Positions 1-18,560 of a stretch of 64,000 nt of DNA are shown here, piece by piece. The stretch's first letter is position 1; every line of letters begins with the position of its first letter. Under the pieces are notes generated by a model that was not told the origin of the DNA, ran no database searches, and worked only from the letters and a program-made list of their open reading frames with translations. This stretch comes from Pogona vitticeps (lineage: Eukaryota; Chordata; Lepidosauria; Squamata; Agamidae), in assembly GCF_051106095.1 (NCBI RefSeq), contig NC_135786.1:203361501-203425500 (forward strand), read 5' to 3'. Position numbers and translations under genes: made by a program.

Positions 1-219
1 CATTGGTCGGTATCCTATTGCTAGAATAAACCTGTGGGATTTACAGAATTGTTGATGTACAATTTAGCAGTTGATTTAGTGGATGGGACTAGCAGTAGGA
101 TACTGGGCCGTAATTGTAAACTGAGCAGACTTCTGGAATTTAGTGTATTGGGTTTGAGCAGCTGCAAGAAATATTTCTTGCTTGTACTGTACGTAATTAT
201 CATGATTGTTAGTCCCAAC

Positions 220-622
220 TAGAGATGGGCACAAACCTCAGTTCGGAGGTTCGTGCCCATTCATATACATGGCACCAGAAGTGCTAAGTGTTTCCTTCCC
301 CCCACTTCCCTGGCTGGATTCCCCCCCTCACCAGCTGACATGCGCTCCGCTCCACTCCTTCTCTTCAGCTGTTCAACCAGTCTCCAGCAGGAGCATGGGC
401 TTCCCTGTTCTGCTCCCTTGATCGCCCAGTCGAACAAGGAGGCAGGACGGGCAACCCTATGCTACTGCCAGAGACTGGTCGAACAGCTGAAGAGAGGAGT
501 GTGCTCCAACCGGTGAATGGGTCATTGACTGGACAGAATGGGAGAAGAGAACGTGAGACACTTATGGTCTCACATGTACGAACCAGCACAAATCCCTGAA
601 CCAAGGCTCGTGCCCATCTCTA
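220..622. mobile_element. hAT-like MITE, family A (403 bp)
   Basis: The element begins TAGAGATGGGCAC and ends with the inverted form GTGCCCATCTCTA. Next to each end is a further inverted motif built on GGTTCGTGCCC. The interior folds back: about 352-393 (a CTTCAGCTGTTC core) is the inverse of about 470-510 (a GAACAGCTGAAG core). No transposase reading frame is present, so it is non-autonomous. The hAT assignment rests on the same TAGAGATGG terminus in the copy at 52067, which has a perfect 8 bp target duplication. Here the flanking 8-mers agree at only about half the positions, so this copy is older. Confidence 0.7.
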
Positions 623-2232
623 GTTGCTATAGTGGGCCCACTGGAATGTATGTAAGGCCCTACTTGGCAAATCCTGTTCATGCAATGGGTCTAGTCTACT
701 TGAGGCTAGCAATTAATTTAGCTCCAAATGATTAAATATCTCTAGGTTTCAATCTTTTACACAGTTCATTAAGTTCCTCTGAACACAGTGAGAAATTGTG
801 CCCAGGAGGTAATTCGTAGGATTGAGCCATTAGCTTTTTCATTATCATATATCAGGCTGTATGCAAGTGAAATGTTGCTGACTGAGAACATTTGTGAAAA
901 TGCTGTAACTAGCACAAAAAATTCTTGGAACTGGCTCTTTTCCTATTTCTGTTGCTCAGAAATGTTAACTCTAGAGAAAGGTTCTGATCATTTTAGCCCC
1001 CCGTGTCATAGTCTACCAGTACAAAGACTTCAATGCCTGTTAAGGGTTATTATTAGGAATTTGGGTGGTTACTGTTCCAGCAAGTAGTGTTTTTGATACA
1101 GGAATGTTTGCACCAGATGCATATGATTCATCAATCGAGGTGCTTTGATCTCCCATTCACATGTTCACAATATTTTTGAGGTCAGTGTTTATTGCCACTG
1201 AGTTAACAATGTAATACATTCTATTGCTTAATGTGTGCTCTTGTGCATTTATAGGCTGAAAAAACACAACAGATATTCTAGTTTAATTTCATTTCCAGAT
1301 GGATCCAAGTTCAACTCTGGTAACTATTTCCTAATCATGTTATGACCAGAATGTATTTTAAAGATAGACTCATTTTCTCATTAGTTTACTATGAACATCC
1401 TTCTGCCTATTTTAATACTTCAGGTAGTCAAGGCATAATATATGTATTGGTGTTTGTAATTCAATGTTTAACTGCTTCAGTCAGCTAAGTAGGAGAAAAT
1501 GAATTAATGAGGTATGTACCATTATTCTGGATTTACCAAAATTCCTAAGTCACAATTTTTTAAAACCAACATCACTTTTTTATATCTGGGGGATGTGCTT
1601 CATTGCATATTGGCTGCTGATGCATATACATGGCAGCAAGCACAGTGAACTAAATGAGACTTCAGAGAAAAAATACATTCAGGCATTATATAAATTGTTT
1701 TTACTATGAGCATTGTTCAGAACTTACTGGGTATTTCAATGATCTTTGAGACAGTTATACAATAACATGCTGGATTTATTGTTCTGTATTAGCATCTTGC
1801 AGTTATTCTCTGGCATATAGGTCTGCTACTGAAGTCATTTAGAAGTGAATAGCCCAGCTAAGGCCACTTCTGAAGACTCTCCAATGCTGTTACTTTTAAA
1901 AAATTTGGAATTTGTCCATTTGTTTGGTAACTAATTTTTGAATGGCTGTGTCACTCTGATTCCCTATGTGAGCCAGAGTGTGGCACCTACTTTCCACTTG
2001 TTGCCTTAGGAAGATTGTGTTTCCAAATGTATCCTGAAGTCTCTCCCAGCCCACTTATAGCTTCCCCCCCCCCAAGTTTTATTTTAAGGTGTAGTAAGTG
2101 ACTTACCACTTTTTCTTTGTGGTGGTTTGTGTAACACTGCCTCAGGTGCTTTGCAAGAGAACCTTATAGATTCAATAAATAAATTAACAGTGATGGTGAA
2201 TAATCAAGCAGAGTCCTTTATTGTTCTCCTAG
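623..2232. other. intergenic, nothing recognised
   Basis: AT-rich sequence with no convincing exon, RNA gene or named repeat. A micro-exon-like stretch near 1299-1319 is flanked by AG and GTAACT, but its phase does not fit the candidate exon at 2233. Confidence 0.4.
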
Positions 2233-2372
2233 GTTACTGCTTCCCAGACCCTCTCAGGGGAGCTCCTCCTGAATACCTCAGACGACTTTCTGAATTGGCC
2301 GCTTTGGAATGTGAAACAGTTCATCAAGAGAAAAGCAGAAAAATCAGGAAGACCAAGAAACAAGAGATGTAG
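2233..2372 (+). CDS. candidate terminal coding exon of an unidentified gene
   Basis: A pyrimidine-rich tract and AG (2231-2232) lead into an open frame of about 45 codons ending in TAG at 2370-2372. The peptide has a PDPLRGAPPEYLRRLSELAA core, then a lysine/arginine-rich tail ending KTKKQEM. It reads like real protein, with a Pro-Gly turn, an amphipathic Leu-rich helix and a basic C-terminus, rather than repeat or low-complexity sequence. The first full codon is TAC at 2235, so the upstream exon must supply one base. An AATAAA at 2513-2518 would suit a short 3'UTR. No matching upstream exon was found in the window, which may start inside the gene. A small open reading frame gene called C8orf89 lies near RPL7 in human. 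Whether this is its ortholog cannot be tested from the sequence alone. Confidence 0.4.
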
Positions 2373-2512
2373 ACCATATACTGGCCAAAGAGCAAGCTCC
2401 TTTGCAATTACTTAATGAGTTAATCATTTCTTGCCCCAAACTACCTACAAAGCCTCCTTTCACAGGTACTCTTAATCAGTGAAACTCTTAATGTAAAAGG
2501 GAAATCTTATTT

Positions 2513-2518
2513 AATAAA
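2513..2518 (+). promoter_or_regulatory. possible polyadenylation signal AATAAA
   Basis: A canonical hexamer lies 141 bases after the TAG of the candidate exon at 2233-2372 and fits a short 3'UTR. It is in AT-rich sequence, so chance is possible. Confidence 0.3.
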
Positions 2519-2744
2519 CATTTTATATATTTGTAGTTATGTTGTCACTGTCTATTTGCCGTAGGTTTTCAGTTACATAATTTATTGAAGCAATTAGCAG
2601 TTTGCACAGTCTCTAAAATTGCAAACCTGTCACGTGTACAAACTAGCTGCAAGGTTATAGAAGTGACAAACATCAAAGAAAATGGGTGTTACATTAGCAA
2701 CTCTTTAGCAGTATTTGGCTAAAACAGCTGTATTGTGAGCCTTG

Positions 2745-3000
2745 TAATTTGCCACCAAGTTGCTTCTAACCTATGCCAATCCTACGAATCAGTGACCTAA
2801 CAAAGGTCTCTTCTTTAACAGCCCTGTTCAGCTCTTGCAGACTCAAGGCAAACTCTTACTTCTTTATTGAAAGAATTCCTTGTTTGGTCTTATTCTGTTG
2901 CCTTCAACTTTTCCCACTGTTATCTTTTCCAATGAGTCTTGTCTTCTCATTGTGTGCCCAAAGTACCATAGCCTCAGTCATTTCTGAGCTTTGACTTAGA
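2745..3000 (-). mobile_element. old RTE-like LINE 3' fragment (second LINE family)
   Basis: Read on the minus strand the fragment shows the end of a non-LTR ORF2: a YFGHTMRRQDSLEK motif followed by GKVEGN. Both are seen at the C-terminus of RTE-like reverse transcriptases. The motif differs from the BovB copies in this window (HLMRR, then EGDDRG or GRRRRGR), so it is a distinct family. Related pieces lie at 16795-17110 and 19766-19960. The fragment is decayed, with several frame changes. Confidence 0.55.
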
Positions 3001-3264
3001 TTTTACATTTATGCCACTGCCAGTATGGGATTTAAGTAGAAACTTCATCTTGAAATTTATTTAGTTCATTTACTGCTATGCATTAGAGTATATTTGCTTC
3101 ATGTGGTTTTCAAATTTAAGCTATAGGAGACATTTTCACATTGCACATGTACGATTGTCTGCTCCTAAATCACTAGTTTCTACATTAACTATTTCTGTCT
3201 TTAATGGTTATACTAAGTTCAATTAACTTAATTCCTTATACTTTCACCACCTTGGATCTATGTT

Positions 3265-3352
3265 TTCTGGTTTTATTGCTTTTAAATTTGTAAACCGCCC
3301 CGAGTAGACCTTTGGTCTAGATGGGCGGGATAGAAATCCAATAAATAAATTT
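3265..3352 (+). repeat. LINE/SINE 3' tail (L2-type, GGGCGG...AATAAATAAAT)
   Basis: The sequence reads AAACCGCCCCGAGTAGACC, then GATGGGCGGGATAGAAATCC, then AATAAATAAAT. This short hairpin followed by an AAAT tail is the common 3' end of L2-group LINEs and their SINEs in reptiles. The same tail recurs near 6700, 15700, 20750, 48130, 53110 and 60230. Confidence 0.6.
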
Positions 3353-3634
3353 CTCATCATCAGGGGACATATAGCAACAGCCACCCCATTATTTTCATAT
3401 AGACTATACAATCCTCCTTTTATCTTGCAGAGAACTATTACAGAAAGCAAAGCACAATACTTTCATTTAGTTAATAAATAAAGCATTGAATGAGGATGAG
3501 GCAGGAAGAATGCATGTAATGGATGCAACTGGGCTGTCAGAACATAGGAAGCTGCCTTATAATCAGCACCTTCCAAGGTTTCAGGCAGGGTTCTTTCCTA
3601 ACCTAGCCTGAAGAGTATATCCTCTGGTAGTGTC

Positions 3635-4108
3635 CTCTTCGTCGTTTAGTCGTGTCTGACTCTTTGTAACCTCATGGACCAGAGCACACCAGGCCCTCCT
3701 ATCTTCCACTGCCTCCCAGAGTTGTGTCAAATTCATGTTGGTCAGTTCGATGACACTGTCCATTTCATTCTCTGTCGTCCCCTTCTCCTCTTGCCCTCAC
3801 TTTCCCAACATCAAGGTCTTTTCCAAGGAGTCTTCTCATGAGATGGCCAAAGTATTGGAGCCTCAGCTTCAGGATCTGTCCTTCCAGTGAGCACTCAGGC
3901 TTGATTTCCTTTAGAATGGATTGTTCTCCTTGCAGTCCAGGGGACTCTCAAGAGCCTCCTCCAGCACCATAATTCAAAAGCATCAGTTCTTCAGCGGTCA
4001 ACTTTATGGTCCAGCTCTCACTTCCATACATCACTACAGGAAAAACCATAGCTTTGACTATGCGGACTTTTGATGGCAAGGTGATGGCTCTGCTTTTTAA
4101 GATGCTGA
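3635..4108 (-). mobile_element. BovB (RTE) LINE, 3' end of ORF2
   Basis: The minus strand encodes the C-terminus of BovB ORF2. In order it carries relics of the SESW...KK segment, a LKEI-like segment and the final NLTQLWEAVEDRRAWCALVH segment. The 3' edge at about 3635 holds the BovB terminus (a GACACGACTAAACGACG-like end). The copy is 5' truncated at the position coding LKSRAITLPSK. It is broken by stops and small indels. Confidence 0.88.
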
Positions 4109-5293
4109 AGTACCTACTGAAGTACTAACCAAATACTTTATTAGTTTTGTGGTTTTTTGGTGTATTTTTTGTATAAAATAAAATTATCTAAAAAACCCAC
4201 AAATACTTAGTTTATGAAATCAGGCAAGTTAAATGTGTTCAGTGATATACAAATGGCCCCTACTATCCACAGACCAGGTTAAGACAGTGAAGTCTTTCAC
4301 ATTGAAGCAGACAAGTTTTGTAGATCCTCTCTTCCCTTGTTTTAGCTATGGAAAAATCCCAGGCATGAGGCAACTTACAGGGAGCTGCAAGGGGATGAAA
4401 GATTGGCGCATACACATACATACACAAACCCTTTAGGTATATCCAGCTCCAACTTGGTTTGTCAAAGCTGGTTTAGCACTAAAATAAATGGCTCCAGTAG
4501 TTTTGTAACTTCATCAAGTAGATAGTTATATTAAACCACATAGCTGCTACAATACAGCCACTGACTATAAAATCAAAACAGTTTATCTGACGTGTACGGA
4601 AAGTTTATACAGTATTCTGAACAGTTGGTTCCAATATGTTAAGTTTTCTTGGTTGCTCCACAGCTGAGCAATATTCAAATGTCTCGAGAAATAACCCAGC
4701 TGCTCCCAGTCTGGTAAACTGCACATACGATCTTCCAGAATGCAAATATTTAACATCTTAACAGCAGATTCAGTTAAAACGGTTGTGCAAGACCTCTTGT
4801 TCAACAGCCCAGAACCAATGTTCCCAACATTGATGTGGCTCATTTTTGTCTTCTGGAACTAGCTTTATTACTTAAGCATGTAAGAGAGAGAAAAATACTA
4901 GCTTTTCTGTCATTAAAAGAAGCCAGACACAAGGAGGTTCCTATCACTCACTAGGACATGGGCGGGCAAACTCCAGAGGTTCAGCAGCCACACATGGCTG
5001 TTCCTGGAACTTGAGAGGTCTCAATTTGCTCCTTCTCCCCCCACATATTTTTTCTTACAAAAATGAGAAAGGGATTTGACAACAACAAAGAGAAAGCAAA
5101 GAAAAGCTCTCTTTTGCCCTCTAGTCCATCAGGGGAAAAAATTGAATTCTGGGGATGCACCTGAAGTGTGTAGGTCACATGCAGCCCCCAGATTGCAAAT
5201 TGCCCTCGGTGGCCCACTGCATTATATGCAGCCCTGTTATCTCTCACCTATACTGCTACACAGCTTCTGATTGGCAGCCTTTAGGACATCAGA
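4109..5293. other. intergenic, little recognised
   Basis: No gene is seen. Near 4959 the string GGGCGGGCAAACTCC resembles the GTGGGCAAACT terminus of hAT elements and is followed by old, unassigned repeat-like sequence to about 5250. No matching right end could be fixed. Confidence 0.35.
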
Positions 5294-5295
5294 TA

Positions 5296-6636
5296 CAGTG
5301 GTGCCTCAACTTATGAATGTCCCTAGTTGTGAAAAATTTGAGATATGAAAAGCTCCGGCTGCAAAATATTGCTTGGACTTGCGTCCGGAGCTTCAAGTTA
5401 CCAAAAAAAAAGAAAAAGGAAAAAAAAAGGAAAAAAAGCGGAGGCGGCAAGTGTGAAATTTGAACTTTCAGTTGACTGTTGGCCAGCAAAGAGGCTGTTT
5501 GTCCGCTACTTCGCTTGTCCCAGCGGTTAGAGTGCATAGGGAGTCTTCAGACTACCTGATACTGCCTGGCACTGTACTGTACATACTGTGTTTTTTTTTG
5601 GTGGGGTTTTTTTTTTGGCTTTTAATTTTTTTATTTTTGGATGTTTGACTTTTTTTAAAAAAACAGACTGCCTGTTCTGGGAGAGTACATACACTGTATT
5701 TACTGTACAGGTTTTTTTTGCAGATGGGGCGGTAGGCTAGGTGGGGGGTTGTTTCTGTGCTCTGATGGGTCTTGCAGCGTGGATTTAAAATGTGAATAGA
5801 CTAATATTAAATTAAAATTAAATGTGAAAATTTGACTGTATAGTTTTAAAATGTAAAATTTATTTATAGTGTTTTTGCATTCTGCAACTCCTGGGGTTTG
5901 TGTACTGTGACCTCTGTTATTTTAAAATGTGTGGGTTTAAAATGTGACTCGTCTTTTTTCCTTTGGGGATCTGTTTGCTGTAATAATGGTTGCTGGTTGT
6001 TGATGCAGGCAGGCTGTAAAATACAGTTTAGATTCCAGTCTTTTCTTAAAATCAGAAAATATTCTGAGGGGCTGTGCTGGCTGTTGATGCAAGCAGGCTG
6101 TAAAATGCAATTTAGTCTCTCTTTTCATGATTTCTGTGCTGGAATAATGCTTGCTGGATTCTGTAGCTTTTTTTAAGGTGTTCCGTTTAAAAGGTGTTCT
6201 GCTGCCCTTTCTTAAAGCTAAAAGGTGCTTGGTTTTCTTTAAAAGGTGCCTGTTTTAAAAGGTGTTATATTTAGAAGGTGTTCTCTCCCCCATCCCTCCT
6301 TTCCTGCCCCTTTTTAAAGCTAAAAAGTGCTTGTTTTTATTTAAAAGGTGCTTGTTTTTAAAGGTGTTCTGTTTAGAAGGTGTTCCCTTCCCCCCTCCTT
6401 TCCTGCCCTCTTTTAACCTAAGTTCATCTTAGGTGAAAAGAAAAATTCTCCCCCTAGTGGTAGAGTACAATTTAATCAACTCAAGAACGGCACCTCTACA
6501 TAAGAACGAAAAACAGCCGTACAGATTAAATGGTTTTCAATGCATTCCCATGAGAAATGGTGATTCAACTTACAGAAATTTTCAGATGCAGCCACCATTC
6601 CAATATGGATTAATTTCGTAAGTCAAGGCACCACTG
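5296..6636. mobile_element. Tc/mariner (Tigger-like) DNA transposon relic, 1341 bp
   Basis: The ends are CAGTGGTGCCTCAACTTA on the left and the inverse of CAGTGGTGCCTTGACTTACG on the right. Each is flanked by TA (5294-5295 and 6637-6638), the Tc/mariner target duplication. The inside has purine runs near 5400-5440, two copies of a CAGGCTGTAAAAT unit (about 6007 and 6091) and repeated TTTAAAAGGTG units at 6180-6400. No frame resembles a pogo/Tigger transposase, so this is a large non-autonomous or fully decayed element. The smaller element at 11742 has the same first ten bases. Confidence 0.75.
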
Positions 6637-6658
6637 TACTCCATATACAGACCACTAG

Positions 6659-6735
6659 TTGTCTCTTATTTTATTTATTTTTTATTTGATTTATTTGATT
6701 TATACCCGGCCTATCTGGACCGATGGACCACTGTT
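6659..6735 (-). repeat. LINE/SINE 3' tail with (ATTT)n
   Basis: A TTATTTATTT run is followed by TTTATACCCGGCCTATCTGG, the inverse of the L2-type tail. It lies just beyond the end of the 5296-6636 element. Confidence 0.5.
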
Positions 6736-6739
6736 CACG

Positions 6740-7735
6740 TTGGCACTCTCACAATTCAGCATCTATTACCCATTTTGGTAAGAGGAGTTTCTGCCATTCT
6801 AGACCAGCCTTCCTTGCCTCCATTAACAAATCCACAAGGCCGTACTATAAAATATACACTACTCAAGTACATCCATAAGTTGTGCTCAGGATGTGTACCT
6901 TACAATATATCGTGTAGGAACCAACCCTAGTTAGCCACACCAGGAGGAATGTGTGCTTGGCCTACATAGTTTATACTGTGCATGTATAAACACTATTTTA
7001 GATCTCCCAGCCACCCACAAAGCAAAAATGTTTTGGCAGAATCTCTGGGCTAATGAGCAAAGTAAAAAATCCTTTAAACACTCAAATAACCTATGGAGTT
7101 CAATAAAGCTTGTTGCAAGATTAAGTTGCTTGTTTGGCAAGTTTCACTGAAGTTTGGCCTGAACCAAAATGCAAACTCTAAAGACCCGAGGTGCCATAAA
7201 TTGCCAAAATTGTATCTTGAAAATTTATGGCATATGCAAGTACTTCCATTGGTACTCCTCCCAGAAAAATCAGAACAGAGTAATGGAGTCTGGGTTCTTT
7301 GAATGTTTTCAATTTTAACTTGTCTGTACTGAAACTGACTCAGGACGCACATACCTACATGCCAATATAGACAGAGCTATAAACTTACTTACCTTTATGC
7401 TGAGACATCTATGCATAAAACTTTGTTTTATCAGTGTTGAAACTATTTTATATTTTCAATTCATGCTGTACTATTCAAACATAGTCATTCATGTGTCTTC
7501 TATCAAACTAGGTGCAGTTCAAAAGTCAGCCATGGTTTTGTGTGCCAAAGAACTCTGACAAAGGGAATCCTATTCTTATGTACTAGTGTTCTCACTCTTC
7601 AATTTGACACAATTAACTTTAGCTTTCAAAAAGCTCATAGTTTAACTAGCTAAACAATATTTAATGCATTAAAAAGTTTCAGAGGTACTCTGCTTCACTG
7701 TCAGTCAATTTATGAGCAAGGAGGAACAGCACAAT
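6740..7735. other. intergenic downstream of RPL7
   Basis: Unique-looking AT-rich sequence. Short open frames overlap on both strands and show no codon bias or family resemblance. Confidence 0.4.
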
Positions 7736-7739
7736 CAAT

Positions 7740-7795
7740 TGCACAGAATTTCTGGTTTTTATTAAGAATAGTTAGAGAAGTCATCTTCTGGGAAC
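7740..7795 (-). other. RPL7: RPL7 exon 7, 3'UTR only
   Basis: A splice acceptor (AG at 7797-7796, after a T-rich tract) opens a short untranslated exon starting GTTCCCAGAAGATG. It carries AATAAA (complement of 7758-7763), with cleavage expected near 7740. It joins the donor just 3' of the stop codon in exon 6. The stop lies only 2 nt before that last junction, which is safe from nonsense-mediated decay. Confidence 0.85.
7758..7763 (-). promoter_or_regulatory. RPL7: RPL7 polyadenylation signal AATAAA
   Basis: Canonical hexamer on the minus strand inside the short last exon of RPL7. Confidence 0.8.
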
Positions 7796-8028
7796 CTACA
7801 AAACAAGAAAAATTAACATTAAAAAACCAGTAAACTGCACAAGCTGTTATCTGATCTTCTACAAAAATGCAGTGGACAAGTTTGGATATAATTTAGTGAC
7901 AGTTACTGTCTTAGTATGTTTTAATCGGTTAAGAGTTTCCAAGAACTTAAGCCACACAACATTTTGCACTTTTTTTTACTGTGAAAAGTCACTTAGCTAG
8001 TTGCTTGTGGAGTAAAAATTCTTCCAGG

Positions 8029-8246
8029 CAATGTTCCCTCTAATTTTCAGCCCTGCTGTGTGGGGTTCTGCCCCTTGTATGTGTGACTTCACCCATGCAT
8101 ATGATTCAAACTCACCCCCCCCCAAGGTTCCCATCATGACCGGAACCAAAGTTGCTGAAAACGACCACTGCCGGTGCACAGAGAAGCCCTGTGTGGAGGG
8201 AGGCAGAGTGGCACAGGCACGGGCACACACCTTAGGGGGAACTTTG
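8029..8246. mobile_element. hAT-like MITE (218 bp) in RPL7 intron 6
   Basis: The ends CAATGTTCCCTCTAA and the inverse of CAAAGTTCCCCCTAAGG are imperfect inverted repeats. They are flanked by CTTCCAGG (8021-8028) and CTTCCAAG (8247-8254), an 8 bp target duplication with one difference, as expected for hAT. There is no coding capacity. Confidence 0.75.
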
Positions 8247-9211
8247 CTTCCAAGTGATTAGAAAGTCTTGTAAAGTTGTGTTTTTCACTTCATGGATAAT
8301 AAACTATTAAGACTTCTACAGTAGTTATAGTTAAACGTGTTTAACAAAATTATAGCAAAAGCATTTATTGCCCACAGACCTAAATCTGTATCCCATAGCA
8401 GTTATCATTCCTTGAGCATTGATACAATCCCTCACTGATTTCTTTTCTCAGAGTGCTATTTGAAAGTGCATTTGTTAGCCTAGATCAAAATATGTCAAAT
8501 TTTTTGCTTCTCAATAAGAGACAAGCAATTTGCTGGTAAGTTTAATGGCAATATAATGTCTGAATACAAAGCAAAGTAGTTCTTTTGTGCAAATTTATCC
8601 CTGTACATTAGGCAAGCTAGCATAGTAGCAAAAATCTGACATAGTGTTTCCCAGTATAAGCAAGGCAATGATCTTGTTTTGCACATCCCCTCATACAAAT
8701 ACATTAATTAGCCAAACCATATTCATGCTTCAGCTTCCCCTTCTGAACTCAGACTGCATGGAACTCTGAACAGTTACAGCTCCTAGGCAGGACTCCCCTG
8801 CCAAACATGGGGGATTCATGAGCAGAAGAGAAGGGATAAAATGTATATCCCTGGTTGCCTCTATGCACTTAGAAAAACAAACACCTGAATAGACTTCTAT
8901 TAGTGCTTATTTCTTCCAGAGCAGATGTGTAGGAGCTTGCAGGGAAAGGAGGAATCAGCACGTGTCACCTGTCCTCTTCCTCCAATATTATCACCACATA
9001 AGCAGAACTCTGCTCATAAAAAAACTCTCAAAAGCCTCTATATTTGCCCATGTCTGAAACAGTCCATTTAGAATTCTTATGCTGATACCACATAATATAT
9101 AAATTAGCAGTATGATGATAAAAAAATTGAAATAATCATATGGCTTCATATATGCAAGTGCAGTATCTATTTCAATAATCATAAAACACATTGTTCTTCC
9201 AGCTATCATAC

Positions 9212-16379
<7,168 letters not shown>

Positions 16380-16393
<14 letters not shown>

Positions 16394-16416
16394 GGCTGCT
16401 GCCGGAAAAGGAAAGG
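16380..16416 (-). CDS. RPL7: RPL7 exon 1 with start codon
   Basis: The 5'UTR is about 23 nt: CCTTTCCTTTTCC then GGCAGCAGCC and ATG (complement of 16393-16391). The coding part is ATGGCGGGCGAAGA (residues 1-4 and part of 5). The donor GTGAGT is at 16379-16374. Confidence 0.92.
16404..16416 (-). promoter_or_regulatory. RPL7: RPL7 5'TOP motif and transcription start region
   Basis: An uninterrupted pyrimidine tract CCTTTCCTTTTCC lies 10 nt upstream of the ATG in CpG-rich sequence. Ribosomal protein mRNAs start at a C in such a tract and are controlled at translation through it (mTOR/LARP1). The start is placed at or near 16416-16415. Confidence 0.8.
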
Positions 16417-16794
16417 CTTCGCGCTTGCGCAGTGAACATAAAGAGTCGGGAAACTGTTCTCTGAAAGGGATCACTGGACGTAAAGCCCCATTCTCTAGTT
16501 TAGGTGACTAGAGTCGTGCCTGAACAAAACTAGGAAAAAGAGGTGGCTTGCTAAGTGCCGGAACTCTAATAAAGATATGATTGTCATAACCGCTTAGTAT
16601 GATGGGAAGATTCAAGAATCTTAGGCAATAAATAAAGTACAGCGGAGGTGAACAATAGCCTCCTATATATATATATGCTTGCCGTAGCCTATTTTCAAAA
16701 CAACAGAAGATGTTAAGAAGCATTTTAAAGTCAACTGCTATGAAACCACTTTAGAATTTCATTTTTAGTTCCAAACTTATAAGATCTTATTTAA

Positions 16795-17110
16795 TCTTCC
16801 TTTTTTCCTGCTGACTTCAACCTTTTCCATCATCATATTTTTTTCTTCATTGGTTTTATCATTTTTGCCTCCAAAGACAGTTCAGATTTGATTTGCTCTA
16901 GGACCCACTTGTTCATCTTTCTGGCAGTCCAGGGTATCTGAAAAGAAATCTTCCAGTGCTGTATTTAAAATATTTTTTCCTGTCAGCTTTCTTTACTGTA
17001 CAGCTTTCAGACTTGTATATAGTGATCAGGAATACAACAGTGTGGACAACCTTGGTCTTGATCTCCAATGAAACAAACACTTGATAATCTTTTCTAATTT
17101 TTTCATTGCT
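16795..17110 (-). mobile_element. RTE-like LINE ORF2 C-terminal fragment (second LINE family)
   Basis: Minus-strand frames give VKKADRKK, then IPWTARKMNKWVLEQIKSEL, then SLEAKM and KVEVSRKKGR. This is the stretch between the reverse transcriptase thumb and the ORF end of an RTE-like element. It is clearly different from BovB, which reads VPWTARRSNQSILKEI. The copy is broken by frame changes. Confidence 0.65.
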
Positions 17111-17484
17111 ACTCTTCCGAGACTCAGGCTGTGACTACATGATCAAATATTGCAGGATTTACTGCAGTTATAATAAATTTGAAGTATTTCTGATCATCAC
17201 ATAACACAAAGGCTAACCTGACTTGGTCTTTTTGCTATCAAAGCAGTATTTTTCCCCCTGCTGCTGCTGGGGGCTTCTACTTTATTTCAAACCAGAACTA
17301 TTCAAACACACATTTTCAAGTGTGATCATCCTCTGTTTTGTTTTGTTTTTGACAGATTAGTACTAGATCATATTATTGCTAGGATGGATATACTAGTTTA
17401 GTGCTAGATCTCTAGACAAGAAACTTAAAAAAGAACGGACAAAACAAAAATAACTCAGATGAAAAAGGAGGATAGTCTTGTGGT

Positions 17485-17795
17485 ATTTCTGCACATGTTA
17501 AGAAAAAGAAGCAGCTACTGTTAGGACAGAATATGGAGAGACAGAATGGTTTATTATAGACAAAGGTGTTAGACAAAGATGCATTATATTTCCTTATCAG
17601 TTCTGTCTATATGCACAACATATCATATGGACATGTATAGAAAGCTGGACTAGATTCAGAAGGAAGAGTGGAAACTGGTGGAAGAAATATCAATAATCAA
17701 AGATATGCAGATGAAACCATCTTACTGGCAGAAAGTATCAGGGACTTGAAATGACTTCTAATGAAATTGAATTGTTCTGAAAGAAATACATAACC
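17485..17795 (+). mobile_element. BovB reverse transcriptase fragment
   Basis: Plus-strand frames give TEWFIIDKGVRQRCIIFPYQ, then INNQRYADETILLAES and LLMKL. These match the BovB palm region, where GVRQGC...SP and RYADDT are usual. The catalytic YADD is present as YADE. It is only about 300 bp, with no 3' end. Confidence 0.8.
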
Positions 17796-17799
17796 ATAA

Positions 17800-18560
17800 T
17801 CCAAGAATTTTCATATGTACACTTGTCTGTTCGGTTGCTTGAAGCATATATTTGCAATAAATAGATTGCTGGCTTCAGAGATTTCTGCAAGTCATTCTCC
17901 TGCTTTGGTTCTGATCCCTAGACCAAATTTGCCAACATCTGATTCTGCTTTGTTTCCTATATTTAGATTCGACTCACCTTTGATTATAAGCATCATCTCT
18001 TGTGTTGTTGTGTGATCAATGTCCTCCTGGACATTGAGCTTTCAATTTCATCTTCTTCAGCATCTTGTAACTGGAGCACAGACTTAAATTATGGTTATGT
18101 TGATAGGGTTTCCCAGAAGTCTGATGAACGTTATTCAGTCAGACCTTATATTATAACCCTTAACTACCTATGCTACATCTTGCCTCAGTGTTAGAGCCAC
18201 TCTGTTTTTTTCTGAGTTTGTCATTTCCAGAGTAAAACACTTTGTAGTTGTCTGACTGAAAATGTTCCATACAAGTCCTCTTTATTTCACCCACACTAAG
18301 CACTGCAATGTTTAAATGTTTATTTCTTGCTTTATGGTTTTCTGTTTACCTTGATTCATACTTCTCATGTTACATGTTACAATTGTGTATGTTGTGCCCC
18401 ACCAGATTTCCATTTCACCTCTGTGCATATAAGCCACTAGACATCCTTTCAGCTTTAATATAGTCACAGTGCTATTTGTAGTTGCCCTTTGCAGGACAAA
18501 GAACTGATTGAGTACTTCCCCACTTGGAAGTCTCATCTTCCAGCACTATCTCTTGTTTCA
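17800..18560 (-). mobile_element. BovB ORF2 N-terminal (AP endonuclease) fragment
   Basis: Minus-strand frames include TCNMRSMNQGKQKTIKQEI (BovB WNVRSMNQGK), HFQSDNYKVFYSGNDKLRKK (FNSDDHYIYYCG type) and FIANICFKQPNRQVYI (VIANTLFQQHKRRLYTW type). These are the start, middle and later parts of the endonuclease domain in the right order. Stops and frame changes break it. It meets the oppositely oriented RT fragment at 17795-17800. Confidence 0.75.
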
